Of a stretch of 64,000 bases of DNA, positions 28,603-37,668 are shown piece by piece. The DNA lies in the NCBI RefSeq assembly GCF_016937515.1, contig NZ_JAFHKM010000002.1, positions 4,273,001-4,337,000 of the forward strand, in the 5' to 3' direction. The notes below the pieces were generated by a model. That model did no database searches. It worked only from the letters and a program-made list of their open reading frames with translations, and was not told the origin of the DNA. Made by a program: the position numbers and the translations under genes. The first letter of the stretch is position 1. The number at the start of each line of letters is the position of its first letter. The stretch comes from Cohnella algarum (GTDB lineage Bacteria; Bacillota; Bacilli; Paenibacillales; Paenibacillaceae).

Positions 28603-29409
28603 ATGGCTTCAAGCAGCGTAACCGTATTCGTCGCTTCCGATTCGGCCGGGGACACCGGAGAGCAAGCGGTGCGGGCGGCGGCCGCGCAGTTTCATCCGCT
28701 GCAGGTGCAAATTCGCCGGATCGGCTTTATCCAGACGATCGAGGCCATCGATATGGTGCTCGACATGGCGCAAAACGACGGCATCGTGCTGTACACGCTC
28801 GTCATTCCGCAATTCAGGGAGCATATGGCGAAGCGGGCCGCGGCGCGAGGCATCCCCGCGGTCGACCTGCTCGGTCCGCTGATCGATTACATGGAGCAGC
28901 GGTTCGGCCGTCCGTCCCGCCACGAGCCCGGGCTTAACCACTTGCTCGACGCCGGTTACTTCCGCAAGGTCGAAGCCGTCGAATTCGCGGTCCGTTACGA
29001 CGACGCGAGAGACGTGACCGGCATCGGCAAAGCCGATATCGTGCTGACCGGCGTTTCCCGGACGTCCAAGACGCCGCTGTCGATGGTGCTGGCCCACAAG
29101 ACGTTCAAGGTGGCCAACGTTCCGCTCGTGCCCGAGCTAGCGCCGCCGAAGGAATTGTTTCAGGTGGACCCGCGCAAAGTGATCGGCCTCACGATTCGGA
29201 CGGACGCCTTGAACGCCATCCGCAAAGAGCGCCTGAAAGCGCTCGGTCTTCCGGATTCCGCTTCCTACGCGACGACCGAGCGGATCGAGCAGGAGCTGAA
29301 GTTCGCGGACGGCATCATGAAACGGATCGGCTGCGTCGTCATCGACGTTTCCAACAAGGCGGTCGAAGAGACGGCAAGCCTCATTTTGGAGCATTTCAAT
29401 AACGAATAG
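28603..29409 (+). CDS. yqfL: Pyruvate,phosphate dikinase / PEP synthase regulatory protein family (YqfL)
   Basis: 268-residue DUF299 protein. Characterised members are bifunctional ADP-dependent kinases/phosphorylases acting on PPDK or PEP synthase. The P-loop-like motif GVSRTSKTPLS lies near residues 149-159, with VFVASDSAGDTGE at the N-terminus. ATG 28603 follows GGGGAGGAATGGG and gives the family length. It begins 23 bp after glyS. In B. subtilis yqfL follows ccpN (yqzB), which is absent here. Confidence 0.92.
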   Translation: MASSSVTVFVASDSAGDTGEQAVRAAAAQFHPLQVQIRRIGFIQTIEAIDMVLDMAQNDGIVLYTLVIPQFREHMAKRAAARGIPAVDLLGPLIDYMEQRFGRPSRHEPGLNHLLDAGYFRKVEAVEFAVRYDDARDVTGIGKADIVLTGVSRTSKTPLSMVLAHKTFKVANVPLVPELAPPKELFQVDPRKVIGLTIRTDALNAIRKERLKALGLPDSASYATTERIEQELKFADGIMKRIGCVVIDVSNKAVEETASLILEHFNNE

Positions 29410-29414
29410 CGCTT

Positions 29415-29455
29415 CCGGCAACCAGCTTTCCGCAAAGCTGGTTGCCGGACGTTTT
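29415..29455 (+). terminator. Strong hairpin terminator after yqfL
   Basis: CCGGCAACCAGCTTT and AAAGCTGGTTGCCGG form a perfect 15-bp stem with a CCGC loop, followed by ACGTTTT. It closes the glyQS-yqfL operon. Confidence 0.85.
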
Positions 29456-29508
29456 GACGGCAAGCGGAATTTTTTACGAATTGTCGACACGCAAAGCGAA
29501 GCAAACTA

Positions 29509-29537
29509 TTGACATCTTCGGCCATAAGGTTTATTAT
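29509..29537 (+). promoter_or_regulatory. Sigma-A promoter for yqxD-dnaG-rpoD
   Basis: TTGACA at 29509-29514 and TATTAT at 29532-29537 with ideal 17-bp spacing. It lies upstream of yqxD and probably drives the macromolecular-synthesis operon. Confidence 0.8.
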
Positions 29538-29608
29538 CTTAAAATTTAATGAGCCAAAGGCAGGATTTTGAACCCTTTTGACGTATATAATATTACGGCA
29601 AACTTTGG

Positions 29609-30100
29609 GTGGATGAGCGGTGGTGTCGGATGCTCCCGATTCGAAATCGGGTGGTGGTGGACGGAGACGCTTGTCCCGTCAAGACGGAAATCGGTCAAAC
29701 CGTGCGGCAATGCGGGGCGACGGCGTTGCTCGTTAGTTCCAACGCCCACGTTCTGGTGCCGGAAGCCGGCGTCGAGGTGGTAACGGTCGATGCCGGTCCG
29801 CAATCCGCAGACCTGTACATCGCGAACGCGCTGAAGCCTTCCGATGTGCTGGTCACGAGCGACTACGGATTGGCCGCATTGGGAATTGCCAAAGGCTCGG
29901 CCGTGCTGACGCCCCGGGGGCGCCGGATCACGGAAGCCGACATCGACGGGCTGCTGGCGCAGCGGCACGAGTCGGCCAGATTGCGACGAGGAGGCTTGCG
30001 CACCAAGGGACCCAAACCTTTTACCAACGAGGATCGCGTCAGATTCCAACAAAAACTGACACAGCTCCTGCTGGGAAGGCAGGAGAACAAGGAACGTTAG
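29609..30100 (+). CDS. yqxD: YaiI/YqxD family protein (DUF188)
   Basis: 163-residue DUF188 protein with a PIN/NYN-like fold; function unproven. The family core VVVDGDACPVKTEI is near residues 14-27, followed by DLYIANALKPSDVLVTSDYG and LTPRGRRITEADIDGLL. The start is uncertain: GTG 29609 or ATG 29630 both fit, the latter giving MLPIRNRVVVDGDACP. It sits upstream of dnaG as in B. subtilis. The last 20 residues are a charged tail. Confidence 0.9.
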   Translation: MDERWCRMLPIRNRVVVDGDACPVKTEIGQTVRQCGATALLVSSNAHVLVPEAGVEVVTVDAGPQSADLYIANALKPSDVLVTSDYGLAALGIAKGSAVLTPRGRRITEADIDGLLAQRHESARLRRGGLRTKGPKPFTNEDRVRFQQKLTQLLLGRQENKER

Positions 30101-30147
30101 CGAATAGGATAATAGATCGGCTCGCACTAAAAGAAGGTGGACGCAAG

Positions 30148-31970
30148 ATGAACAACGGCATGATCCCGCAGCAGGCGATCGACGAAGTATTGAAGCGATT
30201 CGAGATTGGGGAAACGGTCGGGCGTTACGTTCATTTGTCCAAAAGAGGCAAGTATCTGGTCGGGCTGTGTCCGTTTCATTCCGAAAAGACGCCTTCGTTT
30301 ACGGTTACGCCGGAAAAGCAGATTTTCCATTGTTACGGCTGCGGGAAGAGCGGCAACGTCATCAAGTTCATGATGGAAATGGAAAACGAAACGTTCCCTG
30401 AAGCCGTCAAACGAATGGCCGAGGAAGCCGGGGTGCCGGTCACCTGGTCCCCGCATCGGGACGAGTCCTCCCCCGCCAGCGGGAAAAGGAGGTTCTCCAC
30501 GAAGCGCACGCCTACGCCGCCAAATTGTACCACTACGTGCTTCGCAACACGCAAGCGGGAAAGCCGGCCATGGACTATTTGCGCTCGCGGGGAATCCATG
30601 ACAAGCTGATCGAGGAATTCGGCATCGGCTACGCACCGCCGAGATGGGACACGCTGTCCCAGGCGCTGGAGAAGAAAGGCTTCTCGCTTTCCGACATGGA
30701 ACGCGGCGGTCTTCTGTCCAGGCGTCAGGAGGGCGAAGGGTACGTCGACCGGTTCCGGGACCGCATCATGTTTCCGATTCGCGGCGGCGACGGAAATTTC
30801 GCGGCGTTCGCGGGAAGGCTGATGTCGGACGGCCAGCCGAAATATTTGAACTCGCCCGAGACGACGCTGTTCAACAAGAGCCGCACGCTGTACAGGCTGC
30901 ACGAAGCCCGGAGCGCCATTCGCAAAACGCGTCAGGTCGTTTTGTTCGAAGGGTACGTGGATTGCATCAAGGCATGGCAGGCCGGGGTGACCAACGGCGT
31001 GGCCACGATGGGCACGGCGCTGACCGCCGAGCATGCCGCGCTTCTGCGGCGTTTTGCGGACGAAGCGATCGTTTGCTACGACGGCGACGACGCCGGACAA
31101 GCCGCCGCCTACAAGAGCATTCCTTTGCTGGAGGCCGCGGGACTTTCCGTGAGGGTCGGGCTCCTGCCGGGACGCATGGATCCGGATGAATTCATCACGG
31201 AGAAGGGACCGGAAGTGTTTGTCCGGGAAATCATCGAAGGCGCCGTATCGACGATCAAATTTCAACTCATCTATTTAAGGAAATCCCATATACTCCTAGA
31301 AGAAGATGGAAGGATACGGTATTTGCGGGATGCCGCCCGCCTCGTTGCCGGTCAGCCTTCGCCTACGGAGCGGGAATTGGTCCTGAAAGAGCTGGCCCAG
31401 GAGTTCGACGTATCGCTCGACACGCTGAAACAGGAGGTCGCCGAAATCCGCCGCCAGGAGAAAATGGGAACGGCTGGGGATATTCCGGACGGATCGTGGA
31501 ATAATGTATGGAATGAAAAGCGAACTTCATCCCGGCATCCTGCGCTCGCTCCCGCTTACGTGCGGGCGGAACGTCAGCTGCTCTCCTGGATGATGCAGGA
31601 CGGAGAAGCGGCGCTTGCCGTCCGCGATCGGCTAGGGGACGGCTTTCATATAGAGGATCACGCAGCCATTGCTGCTTTCTTATATGCTTATTACGCGCAA
31701 GGCAACGATCCCGATGTCAGCCGGTTTACCGCTTTTTTGCAAGACGACCGCCTTGAGCGCACGGCCAGCGCCATCGCGCTAGAGGAATACCCTTTCGACG
31801 AAAGGGCTATGGAAGATTGTATCCGTACGATCGGTCAGGCCGCGCTTGCCCGCGAAATCGAACAAAAAAAAGAAGAGATGCTTCGAGCGGAGCGGGCCGG
31901 AGACATCATGCTTGCCGTACAAATTGGAACAGAGATTATCGCCCTGGAGAAACAGCGCAAGGATGCTTGA
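30148..31970 (+). CDS. dnaG: DNA primase DnaG, with an apparent one-base deletion
   Basis: DNA primase, which makes RNA primers at the replication fork. The N-terminal zinc-binding domain is intact in the first frame (CPFHSEKTPSFTVTPEKQIF then HCYGCGKSG). The frame breaks near 30470-30480. The rest, including the TOPRIM region (VLFEGYVDCIKAWQAGV, ICYDGDDAGQAAA-type sequence) and the C-terminal DnaB-interaction region, continues in another frame to 31970. Adding one C to the five-C run at 30470-30474 joins the frames as SSPRQREKEVLHEAHAYAAK and gives 607 residues, near the B. subtilis length (603). Because the gene is essential, a sequencing error is the most likely cause. Confidence 0.93.
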
Positions 31971-32000
31971 TGCTTTTATCCGGGGAGGAGGGAGTCGGTA

Positions 32001-33125
32001 ATGGCGAACGATCAACACACCGGGTTGGAAACGGAAGCGACACTGGAGCAGGTAAAAGCCCAGATGCTCGAACAGGGCAAAAAGAAAGGCTCTTTGACCT
32101 ATAAGGACATTATGGAGAAGCTATCTCCTTTCGATCAGGATGCCGATCAAATCGACGAATTTTTCGAGCAGCTGGCCGATCTCGGCATCGAGGTCGCGAA
32201 CGATCACGACGAAATCGGCCGCGGCAGCGACGAGGAAGGCCACGACGATTTCAACTTCGACGACGACCTGTCGCTTCCGCCCGGCATCAAAATCAACGAC
32301 CCTGTCCGGATGTATTTGAAGGAGATCGGACGAGTTCCGCTGCTTGGCGCGGACGATGAAGTCGAATTGGCCAAAAAAATCGAAATCGGCGGCTTCGACG
32401 GAGAAGAAGCGAAAAAGAGACTGGCGGAAGCCAATCTCCGTCTTGTCGTCAGCATTGCGAAACGTTATGTCGGACGAGGCATGCTGTTTCTCGATTTGAT
32501 TCAGGAGGGCAACATGGGCCTGCTGAAGGCCGTCGAGAAATTCGACCATACGAAAGGCTATAAATTCAGCACGTACGCGACGTGGTGGATTCGCCAGGCC
32601 ATTACCCGGGCGATCGCCGACCAGGCACGGACGATCCGGATTCCGGTGCATATGGTCGAAACGATCAACAAGCTGATCCGCGTATCGCGTCAGCTGCTTC
32701 AAGAGCTCGGCCGCGAGCCGACGCCGGAAGAAATCGCGGAGCAGATGGATCTGAGCGTGGACAAAGTGCGAGAAATTATGAAAATCGCGCAAGAGCCGGT
32801 TTCGCTCGAAACGCCGATCGGCGAAGAGGACGATTCCCACCTGGGCGATTTCATCGAAGACCAGGAGGCGCTCGCGCCGGCGGACGCCGCCGCTTACGAA
32901 TTGCTGAAGGAGCAGTTGGAAGACGTGCTGGACACGTTGACCGAACGGGAAGAAAACGTGCTGAGGCTGCGGTTCGGACTGGATGACGGCCGTACCCGGA
33001 CGCTTGAGGAAGTCGGCAAGGTGTTCGGCGTCACCCGCGAGCGGATTCGCCAAATCGAAGCCAAGGCGCTGCGCAAGCTGCGTCATCCGAGCCGGAGCAA
33101 ACGGCTAAAAGATTTCCTGGAATAA
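32001..33125 (+). CDS. rpoD: RNA polymerase primary sigma factor SigA (RpoD)
   Basis: 374-residue housekeeping sigma factor (B. subtilis SigA 371). The N-terminal region 1.1 is acidic in its second half. Region 1.2 starts with [16 protein letters not shown]. Region 2 contains [20 protein letters not shown] and [20 protein letters not shown]. Region 4.2 contains [21 protein letters not shown] 32001 follows GGGGAGGAGGGAG. It follows dnaG by 30 bp, completing the dnaG-rpoD arrangement. Confidence 0.98.
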   Translation: MANDQHTGLETEATLEQVKAQMLEQGKKKGSLTYKDIMEKLSPFDQDADQIDEFFEQLADLGIEVANDHDEIGRGSDEEGHDDFNFDDDLSLPPGIKINDPVRMYLKEIGRVPLLGADDEVELAKKIEIGGFDGEEAKKRLAEANLRLVVSIAKRYVGRGMLFLDLIQEGNMGLLKAVEKFDHTKGYKFSTYATWWIRQAITRAIADQARTIRIPVHMVETINKLIRVSRQLLQELGREPTPEEIAEQMDLSVDKVREIMKIAQEPVSLETPIGEEDDSHLGDFIEDQEALAPADAAAYELLKEQLEDVLDTLTEREENVLRLRFGLDDGRTRTLEEVGKVFGVTRERIRQIEAKALRKLRHPSRSKRLKDFLE

Positions 33126-33154
33126 GCCGATACAGGTATTGAGCCTGTTTAGGG

Positions 33155-33188
33155 AGACCTTCTGCCGAGACGGTTGGAGGTCTTTTTG
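33155..33188 (+). terminator. Terminator after rpoD
   Basis: AGACCT and AGGTCT enclose a 17-base loop and are followed by TTTTT. The stem is short, so this may be partial. It argues against the far-upstream start of the next gene. Confidence 0.55.
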
Positions 33189-33203
33189 CACGGAAAGGAG
33201 CCA

Positions 33204-34037
33204 ATGCCTGTGTCGGATGACGAGAAAAAGAAGCTGATCGTAAAAGAAATTGAATCCTGGCGAAGAACGAAGCTGCTCCCGGAACAGTATTGCGATTTCC
33301 TGCAAAATCTGTATTTGGATGATTTGGCGAATCGGCCGAAAAGCTTCGCCGGCGAAGCGGTCCGGAAAATCGGGCAGGCGACGAGCAAACAGTGGCTACT
33401 TGTATTTGGAATATTTGCCTTGATTTGCTTGATTGTGTTTTATTTTAGCGCGTTTCCGCTGCCATTGCAAATCGGTCTCGTCGCCGTCGCTTCGGCCGGA
33501 CTTACGGCGGGGGGAGTCCGCTGGCGGGAGAAGCTGCCGTATCGTTGCTTTCTGTTGCTTGGTTCCGGTATGCTGCTTATGATCGGAGGGGGAGCGGCGA
33601 TTTTGCAGCTTCACGGCTGGACGACCGGAGCCGGACCTTTGCTTCTGCTGATCGTCTGCGCCCTGTCCTGGATCGTTTGCGGCGTCGCGCTCCGGTTCGG
33701 CATGATGCAGTGGTGCGGCTGGATGGCGGTCGTCGTCCTGTACGCCTGGCTGCTGGCCCGCCAAATTTCCGACCCGTCGTGGATTCAAGTCCAGGCGTTT
33801 TGGCTGCCGGCCGCGTTTTTGTTTTTTTGGCTGAGCTGGTTCGTCAGCGTAAAAATCCGTTCCACGGGAACGGTATTGTTCGCGACGGCGCTCGTGCTGT
33901 GGTTTATGCCGGAAGTGTATTCGGCGCTGTACGGCGTCGATTCGCAGTGGATCCAAATCGAAATTGTCGCGAAGATCGCGATCGCGGGCATTTGTCTTTA
34001 CAAATGGAAAAAACAGTGGATGGAATGGGTTGCATAA
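33204..34037 (+). CDS. Polytopic membrane protein of unknown function
   Basis: 277 residues from ATG 33204, which follows AAAGGAG; GTG 33210 is an alternative. A soluble N-terminal part of about 60 residues (SDDEKKKLIVKEIESWRRTK) is followed by about eight hydrophobic segments, for example LLVFGIFALICLIVFYFSAF and CFLLLGSGMLLMIGGGAAIL. It resembles DUF2157-type membrane proteins in layout, but I cannot name a function. It ends 3 bp before trmK and may be cotranscribed with it. Confidence 0.8.
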   Translation: MPVSDDEKKKLIVKEIESWRRTKLLPEQYCDFLQNLYLDDLANRPKSFAGEAVRKIGQATSKQWLLVFGIFALICLIVFYFSAFPLPLQIGLVAVASAGLTAGGVRWREKLPYRCFLLLGSGMLLMIGGGAAILQLHGWTTGAGPLLLLIVCALSWIVCGVALRFGMMQWCGWMAVVVLYAWLLARQISDPSWIQVQAFWLPAAFLFFWLSWFVSVKIRSTGTVLFATALVLWFMPEVYSALYGVDSQWIQIEIVAKIAIAGICLYKWKKQWMEWVA

Positions 34038-34040
34038 TCG

Positions 34041-34859
34041 ATGCCGAACGAACAAATGAAAAACGCGGGCGTTAAATTGTCCGCACGTCTTGCCGCGCTG
34101 GCCGATTTGGTGCCCGAAGGCGCCCGCCTGGCCGATATCGGCACCGATCATGCGCTGCTGCCCGTTTTTTTGGCGGCAACCGGCAAAATTTCTTTCGCCG
34201 TGGCCGGCGACGTCCATGCCGGACCGGTGGAGGCCGCAAGGCGCCAGGTGGCGGAGGCGGGCCTGGACGGGGCGATATCGGTGCGCATGGGGGACGGAAT
34301 GTCCGTGCTCGATCCCGGGGAGGTCGATGCCGTCTGCATCGCCGGCATGGGAGGCAGCCTGATCGTGCGCATCCTGGAAGCGGCCGGAAGCCGCCTGGAC
34401 GGAGTCGATACGCTTGTGCTGTCGCCGCACGTCGCGGAGGATCAGGTGCGCCGATGGCTGCGGGAGCGCGGTTTTGTGCTCGACATCGAAGAGCTGCTGG
34501 AGGAAGACGGGGAAATCTACACGCTTCTTCGCGCAAAACGGGCGGGCGACGGCGCGGATGCGGAGCGGCGGAACGCCGAGCTGTACGGCCTGTCGGTCTC
34601 CTTCGCGTCAAAGGGCGAGCGGTTCGAATTGCCGCCGGACATTGCGTATGCGATGGGGCCGCTGCTGCTGCGGGAGGGCGGCGAGCTGTTCCGGCGCAAG
34701 TGGAGCGGCGAAATCGCGAAGCGCGACCGGATTCTGGAACAACTACGGCTGTCCGAAGCTCCGGAAACGGCGGAGAAGGCAAAGGAATGGGAACGAACGA
34801 CAACGCTTTATCGGGAGGTGCTCGCATGTTTGCCCGCGGAGAAACGGTTATCCAATTGA
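34041..34859 (+). CDS. trmK: tRNA (adenine(22)-N(1))-methyltransferase TrmK
   Basis: 272-residue class I SAM methyltransferase of the TrmK family, modifying A22 in tRNA. The family pattern ARLADIGTDHALLPVFLA is near residues 26-43, followed by AVAGDVHAGPVEAARRQV and AVCIAGMGGSLIVRILE. Located between the membrane protein and the Nif3 gene, matching B. subtilis yqfN-yqfO. Its 3' end overlaps the next gene by 34 bp. Confidence 0.93.
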   Translation: MPNEQMKNAGVKLSARLAALADLVPEGARLADIGTDHALLPVFLAATGKISFAVAGDVHAGPVEAARRQVAEAGLDGAISVRMGDGMSVLDPGEVDAVCIAGMGGSLIVRILEAAGSRLDGVDTLVLSPHVAEDQVRRWLRERGFVLDIEELLEEDGEIYTLLRAKRAGDGADAERRNAELYGLSVSFASKGERFELPPDIAYAMGPLLLREGGELFRRKWSGEIAKRDRILEQLRLSEAPETAEKAKEWERTTTLYREVLACLPAEKRLSN

Positions 34860-35941
34860 TGGAAAAGCTCGCGCCGAAAGCTTACGCGGTTCCGGACGAC
34901 CGCATCGGCCTTCAGGTCGGAACCTTGCAAAAAGAAGTCCGTCGCGTGCTCGTCGCGCTCGACGTTACGCAAGCCGTGGCGGAGGAGGCGGCGGCGATCG
35001 GGGCCGAGCTGATTATCGCGCACCATGCGCTGATTTACCGGCCGCTCAAGACGCTTCGGACGGATACGCCCGAGGGAGCGCTGGCGGCGTCTTTGCTGCG
35101 CGGCGACATTGCGGTGTACGTGGCGCATACGAATCTGGATACGGCCGAAGGCGGCATGAACGATTGGATGGCGGAAGCGCTCGGACTCGAGGTTCGCGGA
35201 GTGCTGGAAGAGGTCCATACCGACAAGCTGTTCAAGCTGGCCGTATTCGTGCCGCGGGAGCATCAGGAGGCGGTCCGGTCGGCGATGTTCGCCGCCGGAG
35301 CCGGCGCAATCGGCAAATACAGCCATTGCAGCTTCAACATCGAAGGCACGGGGACGTTTCTGCCCGGCGAAGGCGCGGATCCTTTTATCGGCAAGCAGGG
35401 CAAGCTCGAAGCCGTAGCCGAGACGCGCATCGAAACGGTCGTGCCGCAAAGCGCGCTGAAAGCGGTGACGCAGGCGATGCTGAAGGCTCATCCCTACGAA
35501 GAAGTCGCTTACGACGTATATCCGATGGACTTGAAGGGCCGCGCGTTCGGCCTCGGGAGAGTCGGGACGCTGGCGCGGCCGGAAACGTTGGACGAATTCG
35601 CGGAACGGGTCAAGCGCGCCTTCGACGTCCCTTTCGTCCGCACGGTCGGCGACGGCTCGCGCTTCGTTCGCAAGGTGGCGGTGCTGGGCGGATCCGGTTC
35701 CCGTTACATTCGCCATGCCAAATTCGCCGGCGCCGACGTGCTCGTCACGGGAGACATCGACTACCACACGGCGCACGACGCCGACGCGATGGGGCTCATG
35801 CTGATCGATCCGGGGCATAACGCGGAAAAAATCATGAAGCCGAAAACGGCGGAATGGCTGCGGCAGCGGCTCGCCGAAAAGGGATATGCGACAGAGGTAT
35901 TCGCTTCCGAGGTGAATACGGAGCCGTTCAAGCTCAAGTGA
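34826..35941 (+). CDS. yqfO: Nif3-like dinuclear metal-centre protein (YqfO)
   Basis: 371-residue Nif3/DUF34 family protein. Metal ligands are visible as AHHALIYRPLK near residue 62 and DIDYHTAHDA near the C-terminus, with AHTNLDTAEGGMND between. The middle insertion (residues about 130-230) is the PII-like domain found in the Bacillus form (LFKLAVFVPREHQEAVRSAM). ATG 34826 follows GGGAGG and gives MFARGETVIQLMEKLAPKAY, the normal N-terminus. Proposed roles of the family are varied and not settled. Confidence 0.93.
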   Translation: MFARGETVIQLMEKLAPKAYAVPDDRIGLQVGTLQKEVRRVLVALDVTQAVAEEAAAIGAELIIAHHALIYRPLKTLRTDTPEGALAASLLRGDIAVYVAHTNLDTAEGGMNDWMAEALGLEVRGVLEEVHTDKLFKLAVFVPREHQEAVRSAMFAAGAGAIGKYSHCSFNIEGTGTFLPGEGADPFIGKQGKLEAVAETRIETVVPQSALKAVTQAMLKAHPYEEVAYDVYPMDLKGRAFGLGRVGTLARPETLDEFAERVKRAFDVPFVRTVGDGSRFVRKVAVLGGSGSRYIRHAKFAGADVLVTGDIDYHTAHDADAMGLMLIDPGHNAEKIMKPKTAEWLRQRLAEKGYATEVFASEVNTEPFKLK

Positions 35942-35967
35942 ATTGGCTTTTCGGCCAAGGATTGCCG

Positions 35968-35996
35968 TTGTGCCGGAAGCCGATTCGCGGTATACT
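35968..35996 (+). promoter_or_regulatory. Putative promoter of rnpB
   Basis: A good -10 box TATACT at 35991-35996, with a weak -35 candidate TTGTGC at 35968-35973 (17-bp spacing). The RNA start would be near 36004, just before the P1 stem. Confidence 0.5.
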
Positions 35997-36006
35997 GGTG
36001 TAACGA

Positions 36007-36423
36007 ATCGGAAAGTTTGACAGACAATCGCTGGCGGCTTAAGGCCGCGAGAGGAAAGTCCGGGCTCCATAGGGCAGGATGCTGGATAACGTCCAGTCGG
36101 CGCGAGCCGAAGGATAGTGCCACAGAAACGGACCGCCGATGGCCGCCTTGCGCGGCACAGGCAAGGGTGGAACCGTGGTGTAAGAGACCACGAGGGGCAC
36201 TGGCGACTTTGCCCCTGGTAAACCCCATCTGGAGCAAGACCGAAGAGGAACGCGGCGGCTTTCGAGGCCGCAGCCCTTGCCCGGGGCGCGTTCGGGTTGG
36301 TCGCTTGAGCCGTGCGGCAACGTACGGCCTAGAAAGATGATTGTCGCTTCCACACGTGGGAGGATCGCAAGGTCCGTCGCACCACCGGAAGTACAGAACC
36401 CGGCTTACGGCAAGCTTTCCGAT
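36007..36423 (+). ncRNA. rnpB: RNase P RNA, Bacillus (B) type
   Basis: Catalytic RNA that matures tRNA 5' ends. The ends pair as the P1 stem (ATCGGAAAGTTT with AAGCTTTCCGAT). Universal core segments are present: GAGAGGAAAGTCCGGGCTCC (36049-36068), AGTGCCACAGAAA, GGTAAACCCC, AGATGATTGTCGCTTCC and the 3' ACAGAACCCGGCTTACGG. Order and spacing fit the Bacillus-type molecule of about 400 nt. It lies between yqfO and a terminator. Confidence 0.96.
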
Positions 36424-36442
36424 CCCAACCATTCAATTTGCG

Positions 36443-36491
36443 AAAGCCGATGCGGCGAGGTAGAGATACCCGCGTGCATCGGCTTTTTTAA
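36443..36491 (+). terminator. Terminator after rnpB
   Basis: AAGCCGATGC and GCATCGGCTT form a 10-bp stem, with a further internal pairing of GCG..TACCCGC, followed by TTTTTT. Confidence 0.8.
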
Positions 36492-36550
36492 CGTTTCAGC
36501 AAGTATAAGTTTCGCGGACATTTTCTAAACCGTCTCCGATGATCCTGAGC

Positions 36551-36758
36551 CGGTTAACCCTATATGGCCGGAGCGAGTTGAGTAAATATTACGCATCTGA
36601 ATCGGTTAAACCTGCTTGGCCGGAGCGAATTGAGTAAATATTACGCATTTGAACCGTTTAAACCTGCTTGGCCGGAGCGAGTTGAGTAAATATTACGCAT
36701 TTGAATCGGTTAAACCTGCTTGGCCGGAGCGAATTGAGTAAATATTACTCATCTCGCC
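36551..36758. repeat. 52-bp tandem repeat, four copies
   Basis: The motif GGCCGGAGCGA occurs at 36566, 36618, 36670 and 36722, an exact 52-bp period. A typical unit runs from CGGTTAAACCTGCTTGGCCG through GAGTAAATATTACGCATTTGAAT. Copies differ by a few substitutions (GAGTTGAG versus GAATTGAG, CGCATT versus CTCATC), and the first copy is the most diverged. The last copy contains GAGTAAATATTACTC, a small inverted repeat. The 36759-36854 stretch that follows has no supported feature. There is no sign of cas genes or unique spacers, so this is not a CRISPR array. Confidence 0.92.
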
Positions 36759-36854
36759 GCCTTCGAACGTACTTACACGATCCGGTTGGGTCGCAGTTGC
36801 TCATCTCGACCCGCCGGTAGCATGCCTTTATCGTTCTGCGGCCTAGCCAGCCGA

Positions 36855-36903
36855 AAAAACCGTTCCCCCGGCATGCGCTATCGCACGCAACGGGGGAACG
36901 GTT
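36855..36903 (-). terminator. Terminator for the bdbC-like gene (minus strand)
   Basis: Read on the minus strand, AACCGTTCCCCCG and CGGGGGAACGGTT form a long stem followed by TTTTTT. It lies just past the stop of the gene at 36916. Confidence 0.8.
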
Positions 36904-36915
36904 CGAATCGGGATC

Positions 36916-37398
36916 TTAATCCTCGATTTCGTCTTCTTCGTCGGCGGCATCGGCCGCCGCTTTTTTTCCGAGGGAGAGCGCGACGATGATCAGGATGAAC
37001 GCGATCAGCGCGAGAAGCGGAATGGTGATGACGCCGAACCAGTCCAAATAATCTTTATCGCAGGGCACGCCGCTCGAGCAGGGAAGCATTTGGGCCAGGC
37101 CCGGAATTTTCTGTTCTGCGTAGTGGTACAGCGAAATGCAGCCGCCGATAACGGCCAGCGGAAGGGCGTAGCCGATCATGCGCCGGTCGTCGCGGATCGC
37201 CGCGCGGCCGAGCAGGATGACGAGCGGGTACATAAAGATCCGCTGGTACCAGCACAGACTGCATGGAATATAGCGCATCACTTCGCTAAGAAAAAGGCTG
37301 CCTCCCGTCGCGACCAGCGACACGACCCATGCAAGATAAAGGCTATACGTCCGAATCCAGGCTATCAAGAAAGTGTCACTCCTCGCTCGTACCATCAT
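36916..37398 (-). CDS. bdbC: Disulfide bond formation protein, DsbB/BdbC type
   Basis: 160-residue membrane thiol:quinone oxidoreductase that re-oxidises a DsbA-like partner. Four membrane helices are visible. The first cysteine pair is in CSLCWYQRIFMYP (residues about 47-50) and the second in PCSSGVPCDKDYLDWFG (residues about 106-113). The C-terminus is a charged tail ending DEEDEIED. Base composition is GC-rich like the chromosome. Its usual partner bdbD lies about 7 kb upstream on the same strand, beyond the mobile region. Upstream bases 37399-37668 are AT-rich and hold no supported gene. Confidence 0.92.
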   Translation of the reverse strand: MMVRARSDTFLIAWIRTYSLYLAWVVSLVATGGSLFLSEVMRYIPCSLCWYQRIFMYPLVILLGRAAIRDDRRMIGYALPLAVIGGCISLYHYAEQKIPGLAQMLPCSSGVPCDKDYLDWFGVITIPLLALIAFILIIVALSLGKKAAADAADEEDEIED

Positions 37399-37668
37399 GT
37401 TGTCCTAATAACGTATTCAGATTGTAAAATAGGCAAATTTCAAAAATTGGTTGTTTCTCAATGTTTTAATCATCACTGGATTTCCTAAAAAATACTATAA
37501 CCTAAAAAGTATTAATTTTATTAGTATAATTGTACAACTTCTCCGCAGCTTTATACAAGTTATTCTTAAAAAATAAACAGCTATCGTCCGAATGAAACAA
37601 TTTACTTATATGTTTGTTTTTGGTTTATTTAAAAGGATAAAGTGAAATAATAAATTAATACTATTCGC

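Noticed and set aside
30460..30500. Programmed ribosomal frameshift in dnaG
   Set aside because: The site lacks a usual slippery heptamer and stimulatory hairpin. Two other genes show the same single-base loss in or beside a G/C run, so a sequence error is simpler.
36551..36758. CRISPR array
   Set aside because: The 52-bp units are contiguous tandem copies with no unique spacers and no cas genes nearby.
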